A stretch of DNA of 64,000 nucleotides from Limimaricola variabilis. GTDB lineage: Bacteria; Pseudomonadota; Alphaproteobacteria; Rhodobacterales; Rhodobacteraceae. Positions 35,588 to 45,680 of the stretch are shown here, piece by piece. Every line of letters begins with the position of its first letter. Position 1 is the first letter of the stretch. Both the position numbers and the translations under genes were made by a program. The notes beneath the pieces are model-generated. The model saw nothing but the letters and a program-made list of their open reading frames with translations, had not been told where the DNA came from and did not search any database. The stretch is taken from the NCBI RefSeq assembly GCF_014195545.1, contig NZ_JACIBX010000002.1:186001-250000 (forward strand), in the 5' to 3' direction.

Positions 35588-36975
35588 TGCGCCTCCTCCT
35601 CCTCCGCGGCCTCGGCCCGCTTCTCGGGGTCGGGCAGCGACCGGGGACCGAGCGCGGAGAGGCCCTTGAGGATGTCGATCGCATAGGCGAGCTGGTAGTC
35701 CTGCTCGCGCAGTTCCGCCGCCTTCTCGGCCCGCTCGCGGTCGGCCTCGAGCTGCTTGATCTCGTCCTCGGTCAGGCTGTCATTGTCGAGGCTGCCGCGC
35801 AGATCGGCCTCCGACCGCAGCGGACGCGGCGTCGTGTTCTCCTCCTCGGTCTCCGCGACGGGCTTGGGCCGGGGCTGCTCGACGATGATGTCGGGCGAGA
35901 TGCCCAGCGCCTGGATCGAGCGGCCCGACGGCGTGTAGTAGCGCGCCGTGGTCAGCCGCATCGCGCCTTCGCCCCGCAGCGGCATCACCGTCTGGACCGA
36001 GCCCTTGCCGAAGCTCTGGGTGCCGACGACGATGGCGCGGCGATGGTCCTGCAGCGCGCCGGCGACGATCTCGGAGGCCGAGGCGGAGCCGCCATTGACC
36101 AGCACCACCATCGGCTTGCCGTCGATCAGGTCGCCTGGGGTGGCGTTGTTGCGCTCGGACTGGATCACGTCGCGGCCACGGGTCGAGACGATCTCTCCTG
36201 CCTCGAGGAAGGCGTCGGAGACGTAGATCGCCTGGTTCAGCAGACCGCCGGGGTTGTTGCGCAGGTCGAGCACCACGCCGTTGACGTTGTCGAGCCCGCC
36301 CGCCTTCTCGATCTCCTCGGCCAGACCCTTTTTCAGGTCGGGATAGGTCTGGTCGTTGAAGGTGGTGACGCGGACCACGATGGTGTCGCCCTCGGTCCGG
36401 GCGCGCACGGCGTTGAGCTTGATCGTGTCGCGGATGATCGAGACGTCGAAGGGCTCTTCCTCGCCCTCGCGCACCACGGTGATGATGATCTCGGAGCCGA
36501 CCGGCCCGCGCATCAGGTCGACCGCCTCGTCGAGGGTCAGGCCGAGCACGCTTTCGCCATCGACGGCGGTGATGAAGTCACCGGCGAGGATGCCGGCGGC
36601 GTCGGCAGGGGTGCCGTCCATCGGCGAGACGACCTTGACGATCCCCTCCTCCTGCGTGACCTCGATCCCGAGGCCGCCGAACTCGCCGCGCGTCTGGGTG
36701 CGCATGTCGGCGGCATCCTCGGGCGACAGGTAGGAGGAATGCGGGTCGAGCGATGTCAGCATGCCGTTGATCGCGGCCTCGATCAGCTCGCTCTCCTCGA
36801 CTTCCTCGACATATTCGGCGCGGATCCGTTCGAAGATGTCTCCGAACAGATCGAGTTGTTCGTAGACGCTGGCGTTGCGCTCGGCCTCCTGCGCGACGAG
36901 CGGCCCGGCCACCTGCGTCGTGACGACCAGCCCGAGCGCAGTTCCGCCCAGCGCGGCCAGTAGCAGTTTCCTCAT
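35584..36975 (-). CDS. ctpA: C-terminal processing serine protease (S41 family)
   Basis: A 463-residue periplasmic protease of the CtpA/tail-specific family. ATG 36975 begins a signal peptide ([24 protein letters not shown]). PDZ domain about residues 90-170 ([31 protein letters not shown]). The catalytic Ser-Lys dyad: Ser in [15 protein letters not shown] (about 305-320) and Lys in [12 protein letters not shown]-terminal acidic tail (ETEEENTTP and EEEEAQ). In alphaproteobacteria it cuts peptidoglycan-related targets; adjacent to EnvC here, consistent with cell-wall remodelling. Confidence 0.95.
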   Translation of the reverse strand: MRKLLLAALGGTALGLVVTTQVAGPLVAQEAERNASVYEQLDLFGDIFERIRAEYVEEVEESELIEAAINGMLTSLDPHSSYLSPEDAADMRTQTRGEFGGLGIEVTQEEGIVKVVSPMDGTPADAAGILAGDFITAVDGESVLGLTLDEAVDLMRGPVGSEIIITVVREGEEEPFDVSIIRDTIKLNAVRARTEGDTIVVRVTTFNDQTYPDLKKGLAEEIEKAGGLDNVNGVVLDLRNNPGGLLNQAIYVSDAFLEAGEIVSTRGRDVIQSERNNATPGDLIDGKPMVVLVNGGSASASEIVAGALQDHRRAIVVGTQSFGKGSVQTVMPLRGEGAMRLTTARYYTPSGRSIQALGISPDIIVEQPRPKPVAETEEENTTPRPLRSEADLRGSLDNDSLTEDEIKQLEADRERAEKAAELREQDYQLAYAIDILKGLSALGPRSLPDPEKRAEAAEEEEAQ

Positions 36976-37033
36976 GCGCGACCTTCCCTCTCGTTTCCGG
37001 CGCTGCGGCCGTTTCCGTCGTGCCCCCGGCAGA

Positions 37034-38152
37034 TCAGCCGGACACGAACCACGTGGCGGGGTCGACCGGCGCGTCGCCCTCCCGCACTTCCAGATAAAGC
37101 GTTTCCGGGCGCGGCGCGCCACCGCCCTGCGCCGTTTCGGTCAAGATTTCGTGCGGGGCTGGCAGCTCTCCGCCCATCAGCCCCACCGCCGCGCCCTCGG
37201 GCAGGATCTCTCCCGGGGTGCCATAGACCTCGGCGAGCCCGGCCAGAATCACAAGAACTCCTGCCGCCGGCTCGAGGATCGCGACATTGCCGTAATCGAG
37301 CAGCTCGCCGCGGAACCGCAGCGTCGCCGCGACCGGCGTGGTGACGAGGCTGCGCGGCGCGGTCGCGATCACGAGGCCGGGCCGGGTCACCCCGGCGGCG
37401 TCGGCCTGGCCGAAGCCGCGCAGCACCTGTCCCTGCACCGGCAGCGGGATCGATCCCTTGCGGTCGCTGGCATCCGGCGCGTTGGCCGACAGCTCGGCAT
37501 CCACCGTCTGCGCCAGCCCGGAGGCAAAGGCGTCGAGCGTGTCGGTCGAGGCGATCAGCAGCGCCGTGGCGACCGGGTCCTCGGTGAAACGGCGCGGCAG
37601 GTCGGTGCGCTCCGAGATCGCCTCGGAGAGCGCGCTGCGCGCGGCCTGGGCCCCGGCCAGCCCCTCTTCCAGAGTGACGATCGCGCTTTGCTGCAGGGCG
37701 GCGAGATCGGCCGCCTCCTGCAGGTCGAGGCGCAGCTTCTCGGCCTCGGCCTGCAATGCCGGGGTAACTTCGGCGGCGATCAGGCCGGCCCGCGCGGTGC
37801 CCAGCGGCCCTGCCGGGTGCAACAGCAAGGCCGGCGCCGGAGCGCGCGACATCGCCTGCAGCGCGCCCAGAAGCGCCGCGATCTCCTCGCGCCGCGCGTC
37901 GAGTTCCACCGCGATGGCCCGCTCGCGGATCGCTGCGCGCCGCAGCCCGTCGCGCAGCGCCTCGAGACCGGTCTCGTAGGCGCGCACCGTCTCGGTCAGC
38001 GCGGCGACCCGGTCACGCGCGGCCTGCGCCGCGTCGAGCTGTTCCGAGGCGGCGGCGAGACGTGCGGCGGCCTCGCGCGCCGCAGTGGCGGTGTCCTGCG
38101 CGGCGGCGGGTGTGGCGAGCAGCGCCAGCGCGAGGGCGAGCGCCGCCCTCAT
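37034..38152 (-). CDS. envC: Murein hydrolase activator EnvC-like, M23 (LytM) family
   Basis: A 372-residue exported protein: signal peptide residues 1-20 (ALALALLATPAAAQ), a long coiled-coil (about 20-200, AAAREAAARLAAASEQL and following heptads), then a LytM domain (about 245-355). Canonical LytM zinc ligands (HxxxD and HxH) are absent: GLVIATAP and LVILAGL replace them. That matches EnvC, an activator of amidases in division rather than an enzyme. Overlaps the gpmI stop by 4 bases; ctpA follows 58 bases later. Confidence 0.88.
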   Translation of the reverse strand: MRAALALALALLATPAAAQDTATAAREAAARLAAASEQLDAAQAARDRVAALTETVRAYETGLEALRDGLRRAAIRERAIAVELDARREEIAALLGALQAMSRAPAPALLLHPAGPLGTARAGLIAAEVTPALQAEAEKLRLDLQEAADLAALQQSAIVTLEEGLAGAQAARSALSEAISERTDLPRRFTEDPVATALLIASTDTLDAFASGLAQTVDAELSANAPDASDRKGSIPLPVQGQVLRGFGQADAAGVTRPGLVIATAPRSLVTTPVAATLRFRGELLDYGNVAILEPAAGVLVILAGLAEVYGTPGEILPEGAAVGLMGGELPAPHEILTETAQGGGAPRPETLYLEVREGDAPVDPATWFVSG

Positions 38153-39663
38153 TCGATGAGGCTGCGCCCGGTCATCTCGGACGGCAGGTCGAGGCCCATC
38201 AGGTCCAGCAGCGTCGGCGCCAGATCGGCCAGCCGCCCGTCGCGCAGCCGCGCACCCTCGGGCCCGCCGAACAGCGCCACCGGCACCGGGTTCAGCGTGT
38301 GCGAGGTGTGCGGCCCGCCGGTCTCGGGGTCGATCATCATCTCGCAATTGCCGTGATCGGCGGTGACGATCATCGCGCCGCCCGCCTGCTCCAGGGCCTC
38401 GCAGACCCGCGCGAGGCCCTGATCCACCGCCTCGCAGGCGCGGATCGCGGCGTCGAGATCGCCGGTATGGCCGACCATGTCGGGGTTGGCGAAGTTGGTG
38501 ACGATCAGGTCGTAGCCCTGGCCGATCGCCTCGACGAACTTCTCGGTCACTTCGCCGGCCGACATCTCGGGCTGTATGTCATAGGTGGCGACGTTCGGCG
38601 ATTTCGGCATGAAGCGGTCCTCGCCCGGCTCGGCCTCTTCCTTGCCGCCATTGAGGAAGAAGGTGACATGCGGGTATTTCTCGGTCTCGGCGAGACGGAA
38701 CTGCCGCAGCCCCTTGGACGCGACCCAGGCGCCCAGCGTGTTGGCGATGTCGCGCTTGGGAAACACGGTCTTGTACCAGGCGACATGCTTGTCGGAGTAT
38801 TCGACCATGCCGAGGCGCGCGGCCAGCGCCGGGGCCTCGCCGCGATCCCAGCCGTCGAACTCCGGATCGGCAATGGCAGCGAGGATCTCGCGCGCACGGT
38901 CGGCCCGGAAGTTGAGGCAGAACAACCCGTCCTGCGGCTGCATGCCGGCATAGTCGCCGATCACCGTGGCGGGGATGAACTCGTCGGTCTTGCCGGCATC
39001 CCAGGCCGCCTTCACCGCCGCGAGCGGATCCTCGGCGCGGTTGCCTTTGCCTGCCACGATGGCCTCGTAGGCGGTCTTCACCCGGTCCCAGCGGTTGTCG
39101 CGATCCATCGCGAAGTAGCGGCCGATCACGGTGGCGATCCGGGTGCCCTCGGGCAACTTCTGCAGCAGATCCTCGACATAGGCGTCGGCCGAAGAGGGCG
39201 CGACGTCGCGCCCGTCGGTGATGGCGTGGATCGTCACCGCGACGTCGCGGTCGCGCAGCGCCTTGGCCGCCGCGACGATATGGTCGAGATGGCCGTGCAC
39301 GCCGCCATCCGAGACGACACCGAACAGATGCGCGGTGCCGCCCGAATCCTGCAGGGTCTTGGCGAAATCGACGATCGCCTCGGCGTCGTGGAAGGAGCCG
39401 TCCTCGACCGCGAGGTCGATCTGCCCGAGATCCATGGCGACCACCCGCCCGGCGCCGATATTGGTGTGACCGACCTCGGAGTTGCCCATCTGCCCGGAAG
39501 GCAGCCCGACATCCGGCCCATGCGTCACCAGCGTGGCGTTCGGACCTTGCATGATCCGGTCGAAAGCGGGGGTCTTGGCCAATGCGGGCGCGTTGCCCTC
39601 GCGCTCCGCGCGCAGGCCCCAGCCGTCGAGGATACACAGGACCACGGGTTTGGGTGTCGTCAT
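38149..39663 (-). CDS. gpmI: 2,3-bisphosphoglycerate-independent phosphoglycerate mutase
   Basis: Glycolytic/gluconeogenic enzyme interconverting 3- and 2-phosphoglycerate. 504 residues, Mn-dependent alkaline-phosphatase fold. The phospho-Ser lies in GQMGNSEVGHTNIGAG (about residues 58-73), and the opening VVLCILDGWGLR has the metal-ligand Asp. C-terminal ADHGNCEMM and HTLNPVPVALFGG hold further metal ligands. Supplies 3-phosphoglycerate balance relevant to the ser genes. Head of the gpmI-envC-ctpA-rppH block. Confidence 0.97.
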   Translation of the reverse strand: MTTPKPVVLCILDGWGLRAEREGNAPALAKTPAFDRIMQGPNATLVTHGPDVGLPSGQMGNSEVGHTNIGAGRVVAMDLGQIDLAVEDGSFHDAEAIVDFAKTLQDSGGTAHLFGVVSDGGVHGHLDHIVAAAKALRDRDVAVTIHAITDGRDVAPSSADAYVEDLLQKLPEGTRIATVIGRYFAMDRDNRWDRVKTAYEAIVAGKGNRAEDPLAAVKAAWDAGKTDEFIPATVIGDYAGMQPQDGLFCLNFRADRAREILAAIADPEFDGWDRGEAPALAARLGMVEYSDKHVAWYKTVFPKRDIANTLGAWVASKGLRQFRLAETEKYPHVTFFLNGGKEEAEPGEDRFMPKSPNVATYDIQPEMSAGEVTEKFVEAIGQGYDLIVTNFANPDMVGHTGDLDAAIRACEAVDQGLARVCEALEQAGGAMIVTADHGNCEMMIDPETGGPHTSHTLNPVPVALFGGPEGARLRDGRLADLAPTLLDLMGLDLPSEMTGRSLIE

Positions 39664-39735
39664 CGGGGGGCCTCCTGCAATGGGTCGGGCAAGTCCTGAG
39701 CCAAAGCGCCCCGTTTGTCCACCGAGGGCCCCGGT

Positions 39736-40206
39736 TCAGACCCGGTGATAGGGCGCGCCCGCGAGGATCGAGGCGGCGCGGTAGAGCTGCTCGGTCAGCA
39801 TCGCCCGCACCAGCATATGCGGCCAGACCATCGGCCCGAAGGAGAGCATCGCGTCGGCGCGCGACCTGAGCGCCGGGTCGATCCCGTCGGCGCCGCCGAT
39901 CACGAAGGCGACCTCGGAGCGACCCTGGTCGCGCCAACCGGCCAGCATCTCGGCAAAATCGGGGGAGGACATCTGGCGACCGCGCTCGTCCATGGCGCAG
40001 ATCACCGCGCCTTGCGGGATCGCGCGCTCCAGCAGCGCCGCCTCGGCGGCCATGCCGCCGCCCTTACGGTCGTCGACCTCGGAGACGGCGAGCGGGCCGA
40101 GGCCCAGCGCCCGCCCGGTCCGGTCGAACCGAGCAGTATAGTCATCAACCAGAGCGCGTTCGGGGCCGGCTTTCATCCGGCCCACCGCGCAGATCCTCAC
40201 GCGCAT
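39736..40206 (-). CDS. rlmH: 23S rRNA pseudouridine-1915 N3-methyltransferase
   Basis: A 156-residue SPOUT methyltransferase acting on helix 69. Conserved segments MRVRICAVGRMKAGPERALVDDYTARF, then the SAM-binding deep-knot IGGADGIDPALRSRADAMLSFGPMVWPHMLVRAMLTEQLYRA-like end. The start at 40206 shares one base with the rsfS stop (TGATG). The neighbour rsfS-rlmH pair is common in bacteria. Length matches the family. Confidence 0.95.
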   Translation of the reverse strand: MRVRICAVGRMKAGPERALVDDYTARFDRTGRALGLGPLAVSEVDDRKGGGMAAEAALLERAIPQGAVICAMDERGRQMSSPDFAEMLAGWRDQGRSEVAFVIGGADGIDPALRSRADAMLSFGPMVWPHMLVRAMLTEQLYRAASILAGAPYHRV

Positions 40207-40643
40207 CAGCGGAAGGCGTCGGCGGCCGCCCCCTGGGGCGCCCACATCTTCTCCAGCTGGTAGAACTCGCGCACCTCGGGCCGGAACACGTGAACGATCA
40301 CGTCGCCGGTATCGATCAGCACCCAGTCGCCGGTCTCCTTGCCCTCGGTCTTCGAGAGCACGCCGAACTCCTGCTTGAGCTTGTCGGTGAGATGCTCGGC
40401 AATGGCCGCGACCTGGCGGGTCGAACGGCCCGATGCGATCACCATGTAATCGCCCATCTCCGAGCGTCCGCGCAGATCGATCTGCACGATCTCTTCGGCC
40501 TTGTCGTCATCGAGGGAAGCGAGGATTGCTGCGAGCAGCGTTTCACTCGTCGCGGAGGGCGCCCCGGCCATCAGGCCCGCGCCCCGGGAAGCGGCTTGCG
40601 CCGCATGGGTGGAAAGGGACAGGTCATCATCCTCCGGTTTCAC
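40206..40643 (-). CDS. rsfS: Ribosome silencing factor
   Basis: Binds uL14 and blocks subunit joining in starvation (Iojap family). 145 residues from GTG 40643; homology itself starts near MAGAPSATSETLL (ATG 40571), with the core ILASLDDDKAEEIVQIDLRGRSEMGDYMVIASGRSTRQVAAIAEHL. Neither start has a convincing ribosome site, so the true start may be 40571. Coupled to rlmH. The C-terminal REFYQLEKMW is family-typical. Confidence 0.9.
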   Translation of the reverse strand: MKPEDDDLSLSTHAAQAASRGAGLMAGAPSATSETLLAAILASLDDDKAEEIVQIDLRGRSEMGDYMVIASGRSTRQVAAIAEHLTDKLKQEFGVLSKTEGKETGDWVLIDTGDVIVHVFRPEVREFYQLEKMWAPQGAAADAFR

Positions 40644-40729
40644 GCCGCCGACTTTGCCCCGGCGCCAGGCATGGTTTCAATGTAGCAAGGGGGGTGGCCG
40701 TTTTCAACGATCCCGCCCCTCTCGTCCGA

Positions 40730-42154
40730 TCACTCGGCGGTGCGTTGCGCGACCTGCAAGGCGGAGCCATCGAGCACCCGAACCTCGCGCTGCGGAAAGG
40801 GAATTGAGATGCCCTCGGCCTTGAACGCGTCCCACAAGGCGAGGAACACGTCGCCGCGGATATTGGTGAGTCCCGCCGTCGCGTCGTCGATCCAGAAGCG
40901 CAACGTGTAATCCACGCTCGAATCGCCGAAGGCGGTGATATGGCAGACCGGCGCGGGCTTTTCCAGAACCCGTCCGCAGCCCGCCGCCGCGGCCACCGCC
41001 ACCCGCCGCACGAGATGCGGATCGTCGCCATAGGAGGCGCCGAAGGCGATGTCGATCCGCACCGAGTTGTCGGAATGGGTCCAGTTGACCACCTGCGTGG
41101 TGATCAGGTCCTCGTTCGGGATCAGGTATTCCTTGCCGTCTCGGGTGACGACGCTGGCGTAGCGCGCGCCCAGCGTCGAGATCCAGCCGAAGGTCTCGCC
41201 CAGCGAGATCACGTCCCCGGGCTTGATCGACTTGTCGAGCAGGATGATCAGGCCCGAGACGAGGTTCGACACCACCTTCTGCAGGCCGAAGCCGAGACCC
41301 ACGCCGATCGCGCCCGACAGTACCGCGAGACCGGTGAGGTCCACCCCCACCGCGCGCAGCCCGACGAAGACCGCGATGCCGTAGAACAGCAGCTGCGACA
41401 GCTTCACCGCCAGCACCTGCATCGAGGGGCTGATCTCGGCATTGCTCTCGATCCGGTGCGCCGAGGTCCGCGCCAGCAGCCGCGCCAGGAAGAAGGCGAC
41501 GCCGAGCACCAGCGCCGCCTTGAGCACCAAGAGCACCGAGATCCGCAGATCGCCGGTCTGGATCGACAGGCTGTCGAGCAGCCGCGAGGTCTCCTCCGTC
41601 AGGTCGAGGATGCGCAGGGTGATCCAACTCCAGGCGCCGTAGCGCACGATGCCGCGCAGGATCGGGTTGACGATCATCCGCGCCACCAGCGCCACGATCA
41701 GCCAACCGGTGGCGAGGTTGGCCACGATCCTGAGCACCCCGGCCCCGCCGCCGGGGTCGATCTGCCGCACCACCGCCAGCGCGATCCACAGCAGCAGCAC
41801 GAACAGCACCCCGCGCAGCCGCCGGTGCAGCGTCACCGCGTAGCGCATCCGCCAGCGCGGCCAGCCCGTGCGGTGCCGCATCCAGTCATGCAGCTTCGGC
41901 CCGAGCCAGGCCCGGCCCAGATGCGCCAGCACGAAGACGCCGAGCACGATCACCAGCTGCCAGGCGTTCCAGGGCTGCATCACGCCCTGCGCCACCCGCT
42001 CGGCATCCGCGAGCAGCCGGTCGCCCAGATCGGTCGCCGCCTGGGCGATCACCTCGGGCGCCTCCTCGGCCTGACGGGCCATCTCGGCGGCGGCCGCCTC
42101 GGCTTCCTGCGCCGCGGTCCCGGCCACCTCGTCCACGCCCGTCTCCGGCTCCAT
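40730..42154 (-). CDS. MscS-family mechanosensitive channel
   Basis: A 474-residue inner-membrane channel protein. N-terminal stretch is acidic/Ala-rich (a possible periplasmic or linker part, 1-60), followed by about five membrane helices, then the MscS pore helix region (LSGAIGVGLGFGLQKVVSNLVSGLIILLDKSIKPGD, about 300-340) and the cytoplasmic beta domain (WISTLGARYASVVTRDGKEYLIPNEDLI). Start ATG 42154 with a GGGG purine stretch upstream. Osmotic-stress release is inferred from family. Minus-strand, divergent from leuC. Confidence 0.92.
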   Translation of the reverse strand: MEPETGVDEVAGTAAQEAEAAAAEMARQAEEAPEVIAQAATDLGDRLLADAERVAQGVMQPWNAWQLVIVLGVFVLAHLGRAWLGPKLHDWMRHRTGWPRWRMRYAVTLHRRLRGVLFVLLLWIALAVVRQIDPGGGAGVLRIVANLATGWLIVALVARMIVNPILRGIVRYGAWSWITLRILDLTEETSRLLDSLSIQTGDLRISVLLVLKAALVLGVAFFLARLLARTSAHRIESNAEISPSMQVLAVKLSQLLFYGIAVFVGLRAVGVDLTGLAVLSGAIGVGLGFGLQKVVSNLVSGLIILLDKSIKPGDVISLGETFGWISTLGARYASVVTRDGKEYLIPNEDLITTQVVNWTHSDNSVRIDIAFGASYGDDPHLVRRVAVAAAAGCGRVLEKPAPVCHITAFGDSSVDYTLRFWIDDATAGLTNIRGDVFLALWDAFKAEGISIPFPQREVRVLDGSALQVAQRTAE

Positions 42155-42264
42155 CACCCATCCCCTGCCCGTTCGACTGTCCGAAGAATGTAGCGCCCCG
42201 CCCCCCCGGTCCAGCGGCTGCACAGGCTCTTGTGCCGCAGGGTCCGAAGGAGTATCTGGACGCC

Positions 42265-42351
42265 ATGACACGGGTCTTCGACATGGATGATCGCGCGCGG
42301 CTGCCCTGGCGGTTCTTTGGCGCGACCTGCACGATCCTCGCGCGACTCTGA
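42265..42351 (+). CDS. Possible 28-aa small ORF ahead of leuC
   Basis: ATG 42265 behind AAGGAG (42247-42252, spacing 12) encodes a 28-residue peptide with an MDDRARLPWRFFG core, ending TILARL. It has three Leu and one Ile, including ILARL at its end, followed within a few bases by an imperfect GC hairpin (GCGGGGCGC/GCGCCCGC, about 42353-42374). This could be a leader peptide for leuC, but Leu codons are not strongly clustered and no terminator T-run follows. Confidence 0.35.
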   Translation: MTRVFDMDDRARLPWRFFGATCTILARL

Positions 42352-42435
42352 CGCGGCGGGGCGCTTTCGCGCCCGCACGACCCCCGGCGCCAGCGCGCGC
42401 CCGTCACACATATCCAGCCGCAAGAGGACCACTCC

Positions 42436-43838
<1,403 letters not shown>

Positions 43839-43839
<1 letters not shown>

Positions 43840-44444
43840 TGGACAAGTTCGAAAGCTTCAGCGGCATCGCCGCGCCGATGCCGTTGGTCAACATCGACAC
43901 GGACATGATCATCCCCAAGCAGTTCCTCAAGACCATCAAGCGGTCGGGGCTCGGGGTGAACCTGTTTGCCGAGATGCGCTACCTCGACGACGGCTCCGAG
44001 AACCCGGATTTCGTGCTCAACAACCCGGCCTACCGGAACGCCGAGATCATCGTCGCCGGCGACAATTTCGGCTGCGGCTCCTCGCGCGAGCACGCGCCTT
44101 GGGCGATCAAGGATTTCGGGATCAAATGCGTGATCTCGACCAGCTTCGCCGACATCTTCTTCAACAACTGCTTCAAGAACGGCATCCTGCCGATCACCCT
44201 CCCCGAGGAGCAGGTCGAGGTGCTGATGCGCGACGCCGAGAAGGGCGCCAACGCCCGGCTCGACATCGACCTCGAGAACCAGACCGTGACCACCTCGGAG
44301 GGCGAGAGCTTCCACTTCGAAGTCGACCCCTTCCGCAAGCACTGCCTGCTCGAGGGGCTCGACGATATCGGCCTGACCATGGAGAAGGCCGCCGCGATCG
44401 ACAGCTTTGAAAGCCAAGCCGCGCAAGCCCGTCCCTGGGTCTGA
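43839..44444 (+). CDS. leuD: 3-isopropylmalate dehydratase, small subunit
   Basis: Swivelling domain subunit partnering LeuC. 201 residues with the typical [22 protein letters not shown] opening and [17 protein letters not shown] (substrate-binding Ser/Arg). Coupled by one base to leuC. Followed by a strong terminator, so the dehydratase genes form their own unit, apart from leuB about 2.4 kb downstream. Confidence 0.98.
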
Positions 44445-44492
44445 TTGAGGCAGCACGCCCCGGCGCGGGCGGGCGATGATTCGGACAAGAAT

Positions 44493-44522
44493 GGGGCGGC
44501 CCGCCGGGGTCGCCCCGTTTTT
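44493..44522 (+). terminator. Terminator after leuD
   Basis: A 10-bp stem (GGGGCGGCCC 44493-44502 with GGGTCGCCCC 44507-44516, one G-U), 4-base loop, followed by GTTTTT. Confidence 0.85.
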
Positions 44523-44543
44523 CGTGGGGCCCAATCCAAAAGA

Positions 44544-44562
44544 ATATGACGTAAAGTCATAT
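44544..44562. promoter_or_regulatory. 7-bp inverted repeat in an AT-rich intergenic stretch
   Basis: ATATGAC (44544-44550) and GTCATAT (44556-44562), spacer GTAAA. It lies between the leuD terminator and the membrane-protein gene at 44847, in a run that is distinctly lower in GC than the rest of the window. It could be an operator or a small hairpin. Nothing else gene-like is seen in 44523-44846. Confidence 0.45.
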
Positions 44563-44846
44563 ATACCCACCGCTGGTAGGGCATCCCCCACCCTCTCCCA
44601 CAAGATATGGCCCGAATAAGGCATAGAATTGGGCGTACCCGTCCCATTATCGGACCAGTTCGGCTGCCTCCGCGTCGCAAAAGAGCCGCAGTTCGAGCGC
44701 TTCCTGAGTCTTGATCGTTGCGCCTGAACTCGGAAAGGGCCCAAATAGTGGCAGGATTGAGGCAAGCGGGCCTGCATGGGCCGCACATCGCCGATGAAGA
44801 GCCGCGGATTTCAATCGTGGCCGCTCGGCACAGGAATGGGCAGACT

Positions 44847-45680
44847 ATGGTCACGCGACTGACAGGAGGACTCCTGCGCGCGGCGCTGATGATGTTGCTG
44901 ATCGCGACACCATCGATGCTGTTGCAGACCGGCGCCTCGGGCACCCCCGAGATCGTCGCGCTGGTCGCGCTCGGCGCCGGCCTGTTCACGGCGGTGGAAT
45001 ATACCTCGGTTTCGCCCAGCCTGGTGGAGTTCCGGGACGCGCCGCCCTTCAACCGCATCCGCTTCGTCACCCTCGGCGCGGCGGTGTTCCTGCTGTCGCT
45101 GCTGGCGCGCGACGCCAGCGAGCCCGCGACCATCACCGCGCTGGTCGCCGCGCTGACCGCGCCGCTGGGCCACCTGCTCGACATTCCCTATTCGCCGGTG
45201 CGGCTACTGATGCTGACCCTGCCCGACGGCACGCCCGGCGCGCTCGCCGACCAGGTCCGGGCCGGCGCGGCGCTGAGCTACCTGCTCTCGCTCGCCTCGA
45301 TGGCGCTGTTTGCCGGGCTGCTGCGGTTCCGCGGCTGGCCGATGCGCTCGGGCAATTTCAACGTTTGGATCAACCTGCCGACCTTCGACCCGACCTCGGG
45401 GCCGGACGTGATCTGGCGGCTGCGCCGCGACGGTCAGGTGAACCTGGTGCTGGGCTTCCTGCTGCCCTTCGTGATCCCGGCGCTGCTCAGCCTCGGCATG
45501 CCGATGTTCGGCCAGCTCGACCTGTCCAACCCGCACACGATGATCTGGGCGCTGACCGGCTGGGCCTTCCTGCCCGCCAGCCTGCTGATGCGCGGCGTCG
45601 CGCTGCAGCGCGTCGCCGACATGATCGGCGCCCAGCGCGAGCGCGCCTCGGCCCGCGAGGCCGGGCTGATCCCGGCCTGA
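44847..45680 (+). CDS. Hypothetical polytopic membrane protein, 277 aa
   Basis: About five to six membrane helices (approximately residues 8-27, 35-53, 72-88, 138-157, 198-220, 233-252) with short loops, a NPHTMIWALTG loop and an Arg-rich C-terminus (LQRVADMIGAQRERASAREAG) on the cytoplasmic side. I do not recognise a family. A longer reading from 44718 (TTG) adds no plausible domain. Its stop overlaps the next gene start (TGATG at 45678-45682), so the two are coupled. Confidence 0.7.
   Translation: MVTRLTGGLLRAALMMLLIATPSMLLQTGASGTPEIVALVALGAGLFTAVEYTSVSPSLVEFRDAPPFNRIRFVTLGAAVFLLSLLARDASEPATITALVAALTAPLGHLLDIPYSPVRLLMLTLPDGTPGALADQVRAGAALSYLLSLASMALFAGLLRFRGWPMRSGNFNVWINLPTFDPTSGPDVIWRLRRDGQVNLVLGFLLPFVIPALLSLGMPMFGQLDLSNPHTMIWALTGWAFLPASLLMRGVALQRVADMIGAQRERASAREAGLIPA

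Noticed and set aside
44718-44846. TTG start giving 43 extra residues to the membrane protein
   Set aside because: The extra residues are hydrophilic and lack a ribosome site; the ATG at 44847 starts just ahead of the first membrane helix.
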